This document shows, piece after piece, positions 18,759 through 30,213 of a stretch of 35,399 nucleotides of DNA (the first letter of the stretch is position 1; each line of letters opens with the position of its first letter). The position numbers were made by a program, and so were the translations under genes. Under the pieces are notes generated by a model that was not told the DNA's origin, made no database searches, and saw only the letters and a program-made list of their open reading frames with translations. This DNA comes from Chara braunii (Eukaryota > Streptophyta > Charophyceae > Charales > Characeae), in contig BFEA01000033.1 of NCBI GenBank assembly GCA_003427395.1, positions 3,246,578 to 3,281,976 of the forward strand. Reading direction: 5' to 3'.

Positions 18759-19839
18759 TGTGAGGAACAAGCCCTCGAGGGGCCCTATCAGACATCACAT
18801 GATCTAGGCCAAGGCCCCCAGCAAGCCGAGTGTCCGCCCTAAGTGAAGGTGGGCCTGAATATTCGTCAGAGGCAAAATTCGACATTTCCATATGTGGGTA
18901 TTCAGGCTCTCGCAGCACGCCAGTTGGTTGGATAGACGTGAGCCTCACAAAGCTGCGTCATTCAGTTGGCCCAGGCCTTGACAGTTGCGCCTGGGCACAT
19001 ACACACAAAGCAAGGCCGATACATTGGGAAGCAGGCCATCGGCCTTTGCAAAAGCAGTACTGCCGACGCATCTGTCTGGGAGCCCTGCACAGATGCAGCA
19101 AACAGCCCAAGTCCGGAGACTCAGGCCGGCCCAGGCCCTCAACTGTAGTCTCGGGCCTGGGCGCAGGGTCTGAGGCCCAACCGGAAGTTACTGGAAGCTT
19201 CCAGCCAGGCCACACGCAGCATCCAGGAGGCTGCCACTTCCACAAAAGTAGGGCAGTCCAGGTCAGGCATTCTGGCCAGTGCAGGCAATGCGGAAGTGCT
19301 GCTGCACTATCGCTTGATGCTGCGCTGCTGCCGAGGGTGCTGACAGGGCGAGTAGTGGTGAAGTGGGGCGCTGCAGGGCAGCGGGGTGCAGGCGGCCATA
19401 GCCGGGCTGCTGGGCGCCAGGGGGTACAGCGGGTGATCTGGTGGTCTTCAGGGAAGGAGGCGCAGTGTGGGGTAATCAAGGTCTGATTGAGGGTGACGAG
19501 ATACGTACCTGGTGCATGAAGAGAGGTCGGCTATGGAGTTGACAGTCATGTACATTGGAATTCGAGAGTCGAAGTGAGCCTGTTGTGTGAACCAGCTGTA
19601 CGTAGGATAGTCGGGCAGAGTAGGTTGGGCACTGGGCGCCAGACAGAGACGAGCGACTTTGGATACTGTGTTGGTGTGGCCTACGGGCTTGAACATTGGC
19701 TCATTACTTCATTGTATTGCTCTATATGGATGGTTTCTCGGTGCATTTTGTACTCTTTGCTTGGATACGACTACCTGGACATCTGTGTGATTTTGCAACA
19801 TTGGTTTTCTGTATATCGTTCACACTCATATTCCTTGCA
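18759..19839 (+). mobile_element. LTR-2 family copy 3 (most complete)
   Basis: It starts TGTGAGGAACAAGCCCTCGA and ends ATTCCTTGCA (1081 bp, TG...CA). Features in order are CCGCCCTAAGTGAAGG, ACGCCAGTTGGTTGG, the TATA-palindrome position (19228-19255, decayed to ACTTCCACAAAAGTAGGGC), GATACGTACCTGGTGC (19501-19516), TTGGTGTGGCC and a CTATATGGATGG box. It begins 18 bases from U6-like copy 3. There is no convincing coding sequence; the 218-residue open frame across it is Gly/Arg/Ser-rich, and related LTR copies do not keep it. Confidence 0.7.
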
Positions 19840-20518
19840 TAAGCAGAGAAATTGAAGTTTGTAAGTAAGTAACAATTGCCTGATGCAGGACGATCTCTAA
19901 CTGATGATGCTATGGGTGCTCTGAGTCTCAAATTGTTCTTTCATATCTCTTGGTGTATCCTGGCCTGTTTATGCTGCCATTGTGCCTCAGGGCGTACTGA
20001 CACTAGGACTTTTCTGGATGTATCTGACTGCCATTACAACCCAGCTCGGCTGTATTTGACAGCAATTATGTCCAAAGCTGAGTGGGAAAAGTCCTAGTAT
20101 TTAGTATGTCCTTAATCGAATGGGAGCTTACACCCGAGGAAGCCTCAGATTAGTAAATTATACTAAATTTCCTTCCGGAAAGAAAAGGAAACAAAAGAAC
20201 AGAAAATCAAACATCACTGACTGGCCTAGCTCAGTTGGTACACCTACTCAACTGTTATAACTTGAAACACAGAATTCCCATGGAATCAGACGAGTAAAAA
20301 TGCCTCTGAATTTACCTGGGGCCAGTCAGGTCAGAGATGAGGTATCAGGGACGTCACCCTTTCTAAAGATAAACGAAGGAAAGAAAGGATAGACGCAAAA
20401 AAGAATCCATCAAATAATAATATCATGTTCTCCCGTGAAATGGGGTCCTCTGAAAATGAAAAAAAAAACAATAAAAAAAACGGTAAATTTGTATGTCGAT
20501 ATAGAGAACTGCCTGAAT
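19840..20518. other. Sequence between two inward-facing LTR-2 copies
   Basis: About 680 bases. It includes a tRNA-like A box at 20227-20238 and AT-rich flanks. I recognise no gag or pol motif, so this is either a deleted element interior or unrelated DNA between two solo LTRs. Confidence 0.5.
20217..20300 (+). repeat. tRNA-like head, degenerate
   Basis: CTGGCCTAGCTCAGTTGGTA (20221-20240) carries a perfect A box TAGCTCAGTTGG identical to the SINE head at 18562. The downstream B box is not clear (GAATTCCC at about 20273). It is probably an old SINE relative. Confidence 0.4.
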
Positions 20519-21454
20519 TGCAAGGAAAATGAGCGATAGTGAATTCCATAAACCAAGCAGCATCATACACATGAAACCAGATAGTCGTGACCTCGAACCA
20601 AAAGCAGAATTGCAACATGAGTTCCACCAAATAAGAGCACAGCAAAAGCTCACAAGTGACAATGTTGGAATAGTCTCATCATCATCAACAATGAACCAAT
20701 GTCGATTCCCTATCTGGCACTCAGCGCCCAGACTATGAATGGCAGATCCTATCTAGCCTATCTACAATGCCGCTGGTGATGTCAACAGTTCCCCGAAGTA
20801 CGAGCAGATCTCGGCCAATGCCGTTCGCCTCAAGCACCGGGTATGTCTCATGCATCACTCACAACCTAGATCCCCCACACAGATGCCACGTGCACCCAAG
20901 GACCACCATGCGCCCCATCCAGCACCTCGCAGGTCAGCTTGGCTATGGCTGCCTGAGTGAACCTTGCTCGTCCGTGAGCGCGTGGGCGCTTGCCTGCCAG
21001 TAGCGCAGCAGCGCTTGCGCAGCAACCAGCAAGTGCCCGAATGCCGAATGCGGAGGCAGGCACTTTCCTATATGGAAGTGGCCTGTCTGCTGCGTGCTGC
21101 CTGGCTGCGCTGGGCCCCTGCCCAGAAGCTTCCGGTCGGCCCCAAGTGGCTGAGCCCCGATCCAAGGGAATCAGACACAGGGCCTGGGGTGGTTACCCGT
21201 GTCCAACTGCCAGCGGCCTGTGCGCGGTCCATGCCCCCTGTATAGCCCAGGGCCTGCCTCAGATACATTTGAAAAAGGCAGGCAGGGCCTGGGCTCGCTC
21301 AACCAACTGGTGCTGCGCAACTAGCTGAACTTCCCTGTTGCGTTGAGAGCCCGAAATAGGCTACTCGTCCTTGGTCAGGCCTGCCTTCACTTAGGGCGGC
21401 CGGTATTGCTGAGAACAGGGCCCAGTAGGGCTCATCGAGGCCTTGAGCCTCGCA
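20519..21454 (-). mobile_element. LTR-2 family copy 4 (inverted)
   Basis: On the minus strand it begins TGCGAGGCTCAAGGCCTCGA (from 21454), contains GCCCTAAGTGAAGGCAGGCC and CACCAGTTGGTTGAGCG, the TATA palindrome (21057-21085) and CATACCCGGTGC (decayed donor-complement), and ends TTTTCCTTGCA at 20519. At 936 bp it is slightly shorter than copy 3. It faces copy 3 tail-to-tail. Confidence 0.65.
21057..21085 (-). promoter_or_regulatory. TATA-centred palindrome, LTR-2 copy 4
   Basis: Plus-strand CAGGCACTTTCC (21057-21068), TATAT (21069-21073), GGAAGTGGCCTG (21074-21085). The arms are complementary apart from one shifted base. It sits at the same LTR position as 9139-9163 and 9704-9736. Confidence 0.7.
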
Positions 21455-22507
21455 GAATGCTCTTTCGAAGCATTTTTGGGACCATCCTTTCCGCTATTTT
21501 TTGCCCTCCTCCCCTGATGCTCGCCATTGTCCTTTGTGTCTTTCCAAACTTCTTCCTCCTTGGCATTTCTTGCACAGCCACAACCTTTGCTGCCAATGTT
21601 CCTTGGTTAACTTCTCTCTAGTGCTTCACATTCTCTTTTGCAACATTTATTTCGCTGCCTCAACGGCTTACGATGTTGCCAGAAAGCTTGGCTTGACATT
21701 ATCATGGGGTTTATCAGCTCGCGCCGTTCGCCAAGACGCCACCTTCATCTTTGTTGTTCGTAAGCTTCCTGAGGAGTCTTGGGCATTAGTAGCAACAGCA
21801 GCAGTAATAGCAAGAGTCTTTTCCTTTGCCAATCGTTTTACGGCAGCGGAGCATCCCCTGAGATTCCTTCAACTCTGTCGGGAATGATAGGATGCCAGGT
21901 AATCACGACACCTGCATCCAAGTGGCTGACACGTGGAAGTTGCAGATACTGTTGGCCCTTGCCGTTGCTCCTTTTCTAGCCATAGTAGGGAGTGAATACA
22001 AAGGTTGAGTGCGTGCTCACACTAGGCTTTTTCTACCAGGCTCAGCTTGTGATTACAGTCAGATTTATTCGGGTCTGAGTCCGTCTCACCCTAATTGCAG
22101 TCAGATACATTTAAAAACCTCGAGATGCAAGTATGCCCTGAGATGTTGACAGCGAAGTAACAGCATCTCTAGTTACCTGGGCAGTGAAGCAACCATGTAG
22201 ATTCTTCTTTTTTCCAGCAGCAATGAAGGCTGTCTATGTTGGATCTCAGCCGGTTGACACAGGAGTAACCACAGTCAATACAATGAAGTCAGGATGACGG
22301 AGAGAATTTGCTCCCCTTTCAAGCTTATGACATAAGCTGTGGGTCTAATGAAAGGATTTCATGCTGTTCCCAAGTTTCGAGTCCCGGTCCTAGAGTCCCA
22401 CCTGGACCCAGTCCGGGATTGGTCCCAAGTCAAGACCCTAGGAGTTCGGTAGGTCAGGAAGTAGGTGTAGGCGGGTGTATTCAGGAAGTGAGTTCGAGAT
22501 ATCCAAG

Positions 22508-22510
<3 letters not shown>
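21455..22510. other. No gene seen
   Basis: About 1 kb without recognisable coding, RNA or mobile-element motifs. A 128-codon frame (21501-21887) has no ATG at its start and no recognised motif. Confidence 0.5.
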
Positions 22511-22553
<43 letters not shown>

Positions 22554-22560
22554 AGGGAGG
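22511..22560 (+). repeat. (GA)n microsatellite ending in GGGA repeats
   Basis: About 19 GA units followed by GGGAGGGAGGGAGG. A shorter polymorphic-type tract of the kind expanded in LTR-C. Confidence 0.9.
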
Positions 22561-23068
22561 TAAGGTTGAGAGCTTGAAGAACAAAGAGAGCAAGAGGTAG
22601 AGAGTGAGCGTTACATGGAGAGGAGAGAGAAATTACCGGTTCAGATCTTTGGCAGCAGCGGCCATAAACAGCTTGTAATCAAGCTCAATTTTGGATAATA
22701 ATACAAGTTTTAGATGTGTTTTTCATCTTCTTAAGCGCTGATTCGTGTGTTGATGCCTTCGGTGAAGTTTCAGTTTGCTGCAAATGTGTGCTTGCAGTGG
22801 CCCGTTCATTGCACTGGTATGAGAGGGGACGTACGTGCATCTCCAAGTGAGCTTCAACAGAAATTGAGCGAAGTGCTTCTCACCTCGCCATGTTGAAATC
22901 TGCTTTTGCTTTGTTTCGTGAATTTCCCATATGGGATGCTTCTGGTCCCGAATTTCTGTTGATGTCAATTTTGGTCGCAATTTGTGTTGACGTCATCTTG
23001 AGCCCGCATTTTGACTTCGTTGAGTCTATCTTGAGTCTTTTGATTTTGTGTATGTTGTTGGTTGACCC
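22561..23068. other. No gene seen
   Basis: AT/GC-balanced sequence without recognisable features. Short open frames on both strands show no motif. Confidence 0.5.
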
Positions 23069-23370
23069 GATAGCTGGACCGCGATCACAGTAAGTAGGGA
23101 GTGTGGGAATGAGCGGCAGGTGCTCGTAAAAGAACCTGTCTAGTCCTAAGACCAATACTGACAGACGCACATCTAGTTGTGTAAGCGCATTGAGGGGTCT
23201 GCATGAGGTTGATAGGTAGAGGCTCGACAGCTGGACCATGACCACGCAAAGGAGGAACCATGGGTATGAGCGGTAGGTGTTTGTAACACAACATGGCTAG
23301 CCCTACGACTGGTACTCTCTGGCGTGCGACGAAACAATGAGACACAGTGAGGAGCTTCAAGTCCCGAGGG
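23069..23370 (+). repeat. Diverged tandem dimer, 157-bp period
   Basis: GATAGCTGGACC at 23069 and GACAGCTGGACC at 23226 begin two units that stay alignable through TATGAGCGGYAGGTG-like and CTAGYCCTA-like segments to the end of each unit. Divergence is substantial, so the duplication is old. Its function is unknown. Confidence 0.65.
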
Positions 23371-23759
23371 GGACCTGTATGATATGGTGGCCACACCGTC
23401 CCATTTGCGGTGTTTAATAATCCATGAAGACATAACTATCAGTCTTTAAATCGCTGATTGGCCACCAGATTCACTTGGGATCAGTAGTAACAGCCGTCGG
23501 GAAAGAGTAGTTGAGTAGTTGTCGACCCTAACTTGTAGGTTGTAGTGTAAGTATTGAGGAGTTAGGTTTTGAGGGTTGGTCTAAGTGGTGAGGAGGTGAG
23601 GAGGTGGAGAGTTGACTTACCTTTTGTGCTGAACCAACATTGTGGATGATTACCGTATGTTTGCATTTCAGGCCCTGTTTGTAATATGGGAGGCCCTCCT
23701 ACGGAATGTTGTTTCCATTAGGATTCTTTAATAAACCGATGTGCAGTTAAAGAATCAAG

Positions 23760-25750
23760 GGACAACACGTTGGTGTTGACAAGGAGATGAAGGGTACAAA
23801 GAACAGGAGGAGGCTGATAAGAAGAAGCAGAAGGAGGACAGAGAGCGACTGAAGAAATAGATGGAGGAGAAGAAAAAGAAGTGGGAGGCAGAGATGGAAG
23901 ATGTGGATAAGCAGAAGGATAATGAAGAAGAAGAAGGGTAAGGAGTAGAATGAAAGGAGGTGAAGGAGGAAAAAGAGAGGAAAAACAGTTGCCACTGGGG
24001 GAGAGAAAGAAAGCAAGGCCGTAGGTGGGCCTAGCCACCGCACAACGCTGGAGTGTCCCTTCAATCCTGAGTTGATGCAAGAATGAAAGGTTGCGATCGG
24101 GATGCCCAAAGGAGGCAAAACATTGAAGGAGTCGGAAGAAAGGGACAAGTAGCGCAAGCGGCCATAGCTGCTAATGAAGGGGAAGGAAATGAGAGTGCAG
24201 AGGAGCAAACATGGTTTGAGGAGGCACGACAAGCCATGGAAAGGAAGAGGAAGGGGGTCGAGGCCAAGAAGATGTTGTAAGAGGGAGCAGTGTTGATCAG
24301 CAAACTAAAGGAGCAGGCAAAAAAGAATCAGACCCCAAAATCGCACTCCTCTCCCAAGTAGCAATCCACTCTGCTAACAAAACCGTCGTCTTGCGGTTGT
24401 CTGTGGATTATCTAGTTGCTCGACATGATGAAATGATTGTAAAATGGAACTGCATGCTGGAAATTACATACCGCTTGGTTCACAAAACCTGCTAAGACTA
24501 CGAAGGTTTTGCCTCGTAGAGTACTACAAGACGCATGGAGTAAAGAAAGCGATGGTGAAACAACCAGGTGGCAGGAAATTGCAAGGAATGGATACGAAAA
24601 GGAATGGGAGAAGAAGAAGAAGGGATAAAATCAAACTAAAGTTGTCGTAGACCTGCAATGGGAAGGAGGAGAATATACGACAGTTGGAGGCAAGTCAGAA
24701 CCTATCTGTGGGCACAAAAGATGCCCTGCATAGGTCATGTGCTTATGGTTGCATGATGCTTGGGGGGAGATGTGGTAAACTAAGCAGTTGCGCTAGCCAA
24801 CCAGGTGGAGTGTGGACGTGATATGCTTTACTACTCTCGCATAACACCCATCGTGTATCTAGACACCTTGTTCGTTAGATTCGAGGACAAGCCCCGAGCT
24901 AGGCACACGCAAGCGAAAACTTTGAATATAGAACAATGCGATTGGAAGAGTGTCGGTGTTGCAAAGACACATGGATGAGCTGCTCCAAGTGAAGGACCAT
25001 GGAGCAACTCCCCAGCGCCGAAACCTGTTAGGTCCCAACTTTAGGCTAAGTTGCATGAGGAAGGCGAAACCTACGAAGCATCGAGCAAGCAAGCTATCGA
25101 GCAGGCCCTACATGTAGCAAATTAACTTTCACTATTATCGAGATGTAGAGAAAGGGAAAAATTGGAAGGGAAAGACTACCTCAAGCGATATGCAAGGAAT
25201 CGATAGGCTCCTTGTGACATTTGAGAGACAGCGAGTAGAAGAGATGCCCTATGACCAGATATATTTCAGGCAAATGGAAGAGGACAGTTAAATAGCCTAG
25301 GGAGGGCACTATGCGATTGTTGGAGCCCGTGGAGGAGGGCATGGAGGAGACCGAGGTAAAGGAGGCCGTGGTCGAGGAGGCTTGGGACAGGCTGCTCACG
25401 GAATTGGAAGCAACAAAGGCTTCCAAGGGGAGGAAGGGGTTATGGCTCCCCGCAGGGTGGTGGTAGTTCCTTTGCTTACCAAGGTGGAAGGGTGGGCAAC
25501 TTTGTCCTCGCTAATGATGGTGGTTATGGGTATCGGGGTCTAAGTAGGTATCCCCCCAATCCAGGGCGCGAGGAAGAAGAGCCTTGGAATGCCATGAAGA
25601 TGCCAAAGTCTTTGTGGAGGAAGATGAAAAAGGAGGGGGTTTGTTTTAAGTGTGGGTATCCCAGCCATATCATTCCCTTCGACCGCAGCCAAAAGGGAAT
25701 CGCCAGTGGGAGTGGCAGCTGCTCCTACCGCGGCCTCAAATTTTGATAGC
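23760..25750 (+). pseudogene. Decayed Ty3/gypsy gag
   Basis: The start is Lys/Glu-rich and coiled-coil-like (EQEEADKKKQKEDRERLKK, about 23800, with in-frame stops). It continues through 24083-24280 (EEARQAMERKRKGVEAKKML) and a segment EGETYEASSKQAIEQALHV (about 25060). A Gly/Arg-rich stretch encoding GARGGGHGGDRGKGGRGRGG (about 25325-25384) follows, then CFKCGYPSH (25645 on), a zinc knuckle that has lost its last cysteine. The order coiled-coil, RG-rich and CCHC fits gag of the Ty3/gypsy element whose pol lies downstream. Many stops and frameshifts make it non-functional. Confidence 0.5.
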
Positions 25751-26796
25751 TGGAATGAAGAGTTGCTAAGTTGGAAACCTCCTGTCTGAAGGCCCCTATG
25801 GCAGAGGCTGACGTACGCCACCACCTTTTTTCCTTTTTTCTTTTTAACATTTGTTGTCGGCCAACTACCCAGAGGGTGATAGGAGCACCTCCGCGGTCGG
25901 AGGCCGCCATTTAATGGCTCCAATCTATTCGTGGGGAGCTGCACGTGTTGGAAATCAGGTCCAATGTCTCTGTGACCAATTTTATATGTTGCAAGGATGA
26001 TAGGCACAGGGCAGAATTGATTGCCCTCATATGAGAGGACTAATTGCCTTGTTGTATCGCGATGTGGACATCCGTTCCCATTCCATTCATAAGCCCTTGC
26101 TACAGAGCAGGTATCAACCATGCCCCCCCTTCACATGATTAATACATTTCACAGGATAACCACCCCTCTCCTTGCCACGATTATCACCCTCCCCTGCTTG
26201 TGTTAGGGTCTCTCTAGGTGGATCCCTCACAGACATTGGTAATGAACTGATCACTCGCCGCCAAGCCTAGGCAAAATGAAAAAGAAAAGGTCTGAAAAAG
26301 TTGCATCTTGGGATGAAGGTGCTTAAAGTGGAGGAGTTGATAATCGAGAGATGAGAGTAGAAGAGTATGTTAAGGGGATACAGGCATACTTTCGGTTGGA
26401 GGGGGAGAGGTGGTTAATGAAGACTCAAATTTTCAGCATTTTTTCAATGCTATGTTTAAGAAAACCCGAAGGCGTTTTTAACAAACAAAAACACTTAAGA
26501 ACATTAAGAAATGGTCACCACACACACTTCCAACAAAAAAAAAAAAAAAAAAAAAAAAAAAACACGATTTAAGCAATGAAAAGAGTTTACCCAGTTAACC
26601 ACTAGTGTGCTACGGCTGGATTGGGGAGAAGCTGTGAAGGCCGATGTGGAGATGGGCGAGCATGAGTGTTGCCTGCCCAGCCCCGAAGGAGGGAAGAAAA
26701 AGTGTGTTTGTGTTCTGAGTCTGGAGGCCAGTCCACCTTATCTCTTTCTTGCATGAGTGCCCCTAACGTTCCCTTGACACGTGGTTTGGGTTTGTA
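25751..26796. other. Spacer between gag and pol remnants
   Basis: Mostly unrecognised. A short gag-like phrase (EEYVKGIQAYFRLEGERW, about 26355) occurs, followed by an A28 run (26535-26562), which may be the tail of a small retroposed insertion. Confidence 0.4.
26535..26562 (+). repeat. Poly(A) run of 28
   Basis: An uninterrupted A-tract that could be the tail of a plus-strand retrotransposed insertion. The source sequence upstream is not identified. Confidence 0.85.
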
Positions 26797-28700
26797 GTGT
26801 ATGTTAGACCAGTGAGTGAAGAAAAGGCTGAAAAGGAAGAGACATTTCCCCCAAATAGATGCGTTGCTCAAGAAGTATGCAGATGTAAGAGGTGCCCGTA
26901 CCGGATTAGAAGAAGGGATACTAAGCACCGCATCGAGATTGAGGCGAGCAGCAAAATTCCAAAGGGGCCCATTTATCGTATGTCTCTGCATGAGCTAGAA
27001 AAAATGCTCAAGCAGTTGGACGGGTTAATTAAGAAGGGGGGGATCAAGCTGAGTTTGTCGCCGTCTGGAGCACCGGTTATCTTTGTGCCTAAGGAGGGGA
27101 TCCGCGAATGTGCGTAGATTGTAGGGGTCTCAACACGATTAGACATAATTCAAGTATTTTTCATAGATAGACTTGAAATCGGGTTACCATCAGATTGAGG
27201 TACACCTTGAAGATCAACACAAGACGACATTCCGGACGTGATACGGCCACTACGACTCCGTGGTTATGCCGTTTTGGCTGACTAATGCCCCTGCCACTTT
27301 CCAAACGTGTCTGAACGACTTCTTTAGAGACTGGTTAGACCTCTTTTCCGTAGTATATTTAGATGACATTCTGATTTTTCGCACGAATCTTGACAAGCAT
27401 TGGGAGCATCTACACGAGATTTTGAGCACATAACGAGAAGATAAGTTCCAATTGAATTTGAATAAGTGTGAAATTTAGATTACATTCTGATTTTTAGCAC
27501 GAACCTTGACAAGCACAGGGAGCATCTACGGGTCATTCAGAGCAAATAACAAGAAGCTAAGTTCCAATTGAATTTGAAGAAGTGTGAATGGGCCAAGCGC
27601 CAGATGTGGTGGATGAAGATGGAATTAGACTGGAGGATGTGAAGATTGCAGCCATTCGGGACTAGTCAACGCTTGCTGACGTTGACGAAACTACTATCGT
27701 TCATAGGCTTGACTAATTACTACCATACGTTTGTTGCAGTTTTACATCCATCGCTACGTGACTACATAGATTGTTAAAAAATGAGAGTTCGCCGATGGGA
27801 CGAGGACTGCACCTCGACTTTTACGAAATTGAAGAAGTGCTTAATTGAGTCACCTGTCCTAAAAATAGCTGCTCCGTAATTGCATTTCAGAGTAACTACA
27901 GACTCGAGTCAGTATGGCATTGGCGCAATACTCCAACAAAATGTTGGAGAAGGTTATAGGCCCCGTTGAGTTTACGTCTCGTAGGTTGCCTAGTGAGAAA
28001 TTGCCGCATCAATGTATGAGAGGGAATTGTACGCACTATAAGAGGCCTTAGGTAATTGGTGACACCACCTGTTCGGATGACATTTCAAAGTGTAGCCCGA
28101 CCATGAGACACTTCGCTGGCTAAAAACCCAGGCACTGATGTTGACGAAGTTAGCAAGATGGGCCGCGAAGATATGAGTTCGGCTTCGAACTGAAGACAGT
28201 CAAGGGGACGTATAATGCCGTCCTTGATGCATTGAACAGGGGCAGATTTCTTTGGAACTATAGTTACCTCAACGCAGGAACTGAACTGCAGAAGAAGATC
28301 AAAGCTGCATACCTAGATGATTCCCACCGTAGCGCGATTATATTAACACCCCCATGGAGTACCCGGAATATAGGATGGCCGACGGGTTGCTTTTCGAATC
28401 TACTGATGTAGATGACTGTTAGTGCATCCCGAACAGCGAAGATATATTCAGACTCGTTCTAGGTGAGTGTCATGGTTCGGAAGGGCACTTTGTTTGGAGG
28501 AAGACTAATGCCAACCTGATGTGTTTATACAGGGATGAAATATGGCTGCATTTTGTATTATACATCTCGACAAAGTCTGTCAGCAGAACAAGAGTTCCAC
28601 ACAGCCCCCACTTGGACCGCTGAAGCTGTTACCTATACCGTCATGCCCTGGAGATTCACCATCGGGCAAGTTAATGGACCACAAATGTAGCATTGATACC
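26797..28700 (+). pseudogene. Decayed Ty3/gypsy pol (RT, RNase H, integrase N-terminus)
   Basis: Motifs in order across shifting frames are SKIPKGPIYRMSLHELEKML and SPSGAPVIFVPKEG (26955-27105), LKSGYHQIEVHLEDQ (about 27172), VMPFWLTNAPATFQ (about 27265), and the catalytic box VVYLDDILIF (YLDD at 27356-27367). RNase H phrases are TTDSSQYGIGAILQQ (about 27898) and YERELYAL (28014), then KTVKGTYNAVLDALNRG. Integrase zinc-binding phrases are ADGLLFES (about 28380), GECHGSEGHF and VCQQNKSSTQPPLG (28573 on), LLPIPSCPGD. This is the standard gypsy order RT-RNase H-integrase. More than ten stops or shifts, a tandem duplication after the active site, and loss of most of the integrase core make it dead. 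The protease is not recognised. Confidence 0.8.
27360..27591 (+). repeat. 116-bp tandem duplication inside RT
   Basis: 27360-27475 and 27476-27591 are adjacent copies with about a dozen differences, both starting TAGAT(G/T)ACATTCTGATTTTT and ending AAGTGTGAA. The first encodes the second half of the YLDD box and what follows. 116 is not a multiple of 3, so the duplication itself breaks the frame. Confidence 0.9.
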
Positions 28701-29400
28701 CAAGAGGCCGAGTTTCCACAAGTTATAAACTTCTTTGAGAGAGCCATGCTTTTCAAGGAAGTTATGGGTTCAGGTATCAGCTCGTGTCGTCAGTGCAGTT
28801 TCGGTTTGCTTCTTTGGATATAACATCGGTCATGATGACCCTGCATAGTTTGTTCGCAAACGTTTCGACGACATTGCTTGTAGCAATGCGGCGAAAACCC
28901 CCGAATTTTTTGGCCTTCCATTAACCGCTAGTGGTCATCAGTCCGAAAATCTCTCGCCTGGTAGTCTGTCCAGATACATGTAGTGGGGCGAAGTCCATTC
29001 TTGGGTTTTTACGGCCTACAACATTGCTGCTCTGATTTCATGAGCGGAAATCCGAACCCATAACTCCTTTCTCTACAGCACAAGGACGCAGGAGAAGCAT
29101 ATAAGCTTGGCAAAGCTGTCACATGAATTCATGGTTTTCAGTCTCCTGGCTGAGATGAGCTGATATTCTGGACTGGTCAGTACTAACTGGTCCGTTGTCC
29201 ATCAGACCACAGGATTTTAAATCAACTCCTCTGTGGGAGTTGAAGAAGAATATACGTGCTCTACAAAATCGAGGAATCTGCTCTGCAGAGGGCAAGTACT
29301 CCCCCTCTAATTTTCTTCCAGCGGGGGCGACCTACGGTGGAGGAAACCAAGCCACTTTCCTGCCTGAATTCTGACCCCATCCAAAATGCGCTGGGGGCGA
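28701..29400. other. No gene seen
   Basis: Unrecognised sequence after the integrase remnant. A small hairpin CAACTCC/GGAGTTG lies near 29223-29242. No LTR matching the upstream pol was identified. Confidence 0.5.
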
Positions 29401-29485
29401 CCGAGAGCCAACCGGGACAGCCGACAGCCCGGTCCAACCGGGAGGCTCCCGGTCGGGGGAGGGGTCCCCGGTCCATCCGGGGACC
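29400..29485 (+). repeat. GC-rich hairpin cluster
   Basis: Two perfect inverted repeats lie close together: ACCGGGA/TCCCGGT with GGC between (29437-29453), and GGTCCCCGG/CCGGGGACC with TCCAT between (29463-29485). They stand out in otherwise balanced sequence and resemble the GGCC hairpins at LTR 5' ends in this window. Confidence 0.75.
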
Positions 29486-29873
29486 AGCACTGGTTTTTAT
29501 TCTGATATCTCCTGTAGCTAATAGAGAATTTTTCAATCATTCGGTAAAGGACTACAGGCACTCGTTAACGTTAGTGATTGTGATACTAGGTTCATTGGCG
29601 AACACTGGCAGTAGTTGATGAAATTAAACAGATCAAAATTGACTATGTCGTCCGGTAGGCATCACCAAACCGACGGACAGACATAACAGGTGAATAAGTT
29701 TCTGCGGATGTACATTAGGCCAGATCAGATAGACTCGGACAAACACTTACCTAAGGTAGCCAGCACTTGCAACAACTCCGTGCATCTCGCCCCCTCATGC
29801 ACATCGAACGAACTGCACACGCGATGGCGCCCTAGGAGACTGCTAGACTGTCTGAACCCTGATCTGAACAACA

Positions 29874-30213
29874 TTCTTCTTCTTCTTCTTCTTCTTCTTC
29901 TTCTTCTTCTTCTTCTTCTTCGTCTTCTTCGTCTTCTTCGCCTTCTTTGTCTTCTTCTTCCTCTTCCTCTTCCTCTTCCTCTTCCTCTCCCTGGTCCTCT
30001 TCCTCTTGTTCCCCTTCTCGTTCCCCTTCCCCTTCCCCTTCCCTTTCTTCCCCTTCTTCCCTTTCCCCTTCTTCCCCTTCTTCCCCTTCTTCTCCTTCCC
30101 CTTCTTCCCCTTCTTCCCCTTCTTCCCCTTCTTCCCCTTCCTTCTTCCCCTTCTTCCCCTCCTTCCCCTTCCCCTTCCTTTTCTTCTTCTTCTTCTTCTT
30201 CTTCTTCTTCTTC
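29874..30213 (+). repeat. TTC / CCCTTCTTC compound microsatellite
   Basis: A 340-base pyrimidine-only-like tract: pure TTC flanks around a core with TTCCCC and CCCTTCTTC periodicities. The long Glu-rich or Phe/Pro-rich open frames here on both strands are simply its translation. Confidence 0.95.

Noticed and set aside
18830-19486. 218-codon plus-strand ORF in LTR-2 copy 3
   Set aside because: It lies wholly inside an LTR, is low-complexity, and is not conserved in the other copies of the family.
20227-20300. Functional tRNA gene
   Set aside because: Only the A box is intact; the B box and acceptor stem do not form.
21501-21887. 128-codon ORF
   Set aside because: No ATG start, no motif, and composition unlike a coding region.
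23718-24232. Long minus-strand ORFs rich in Ser, Leu and Phe
   Set aside because: Shadow of the purine-rich, Lys/Glu-coding gag remnant on the plus strand.
29190-29245. tRNA-like B box (GGATTTTAAATC) near a small hairpin
   Set aside because: The A box is too weak and no tail or duplication is visible.
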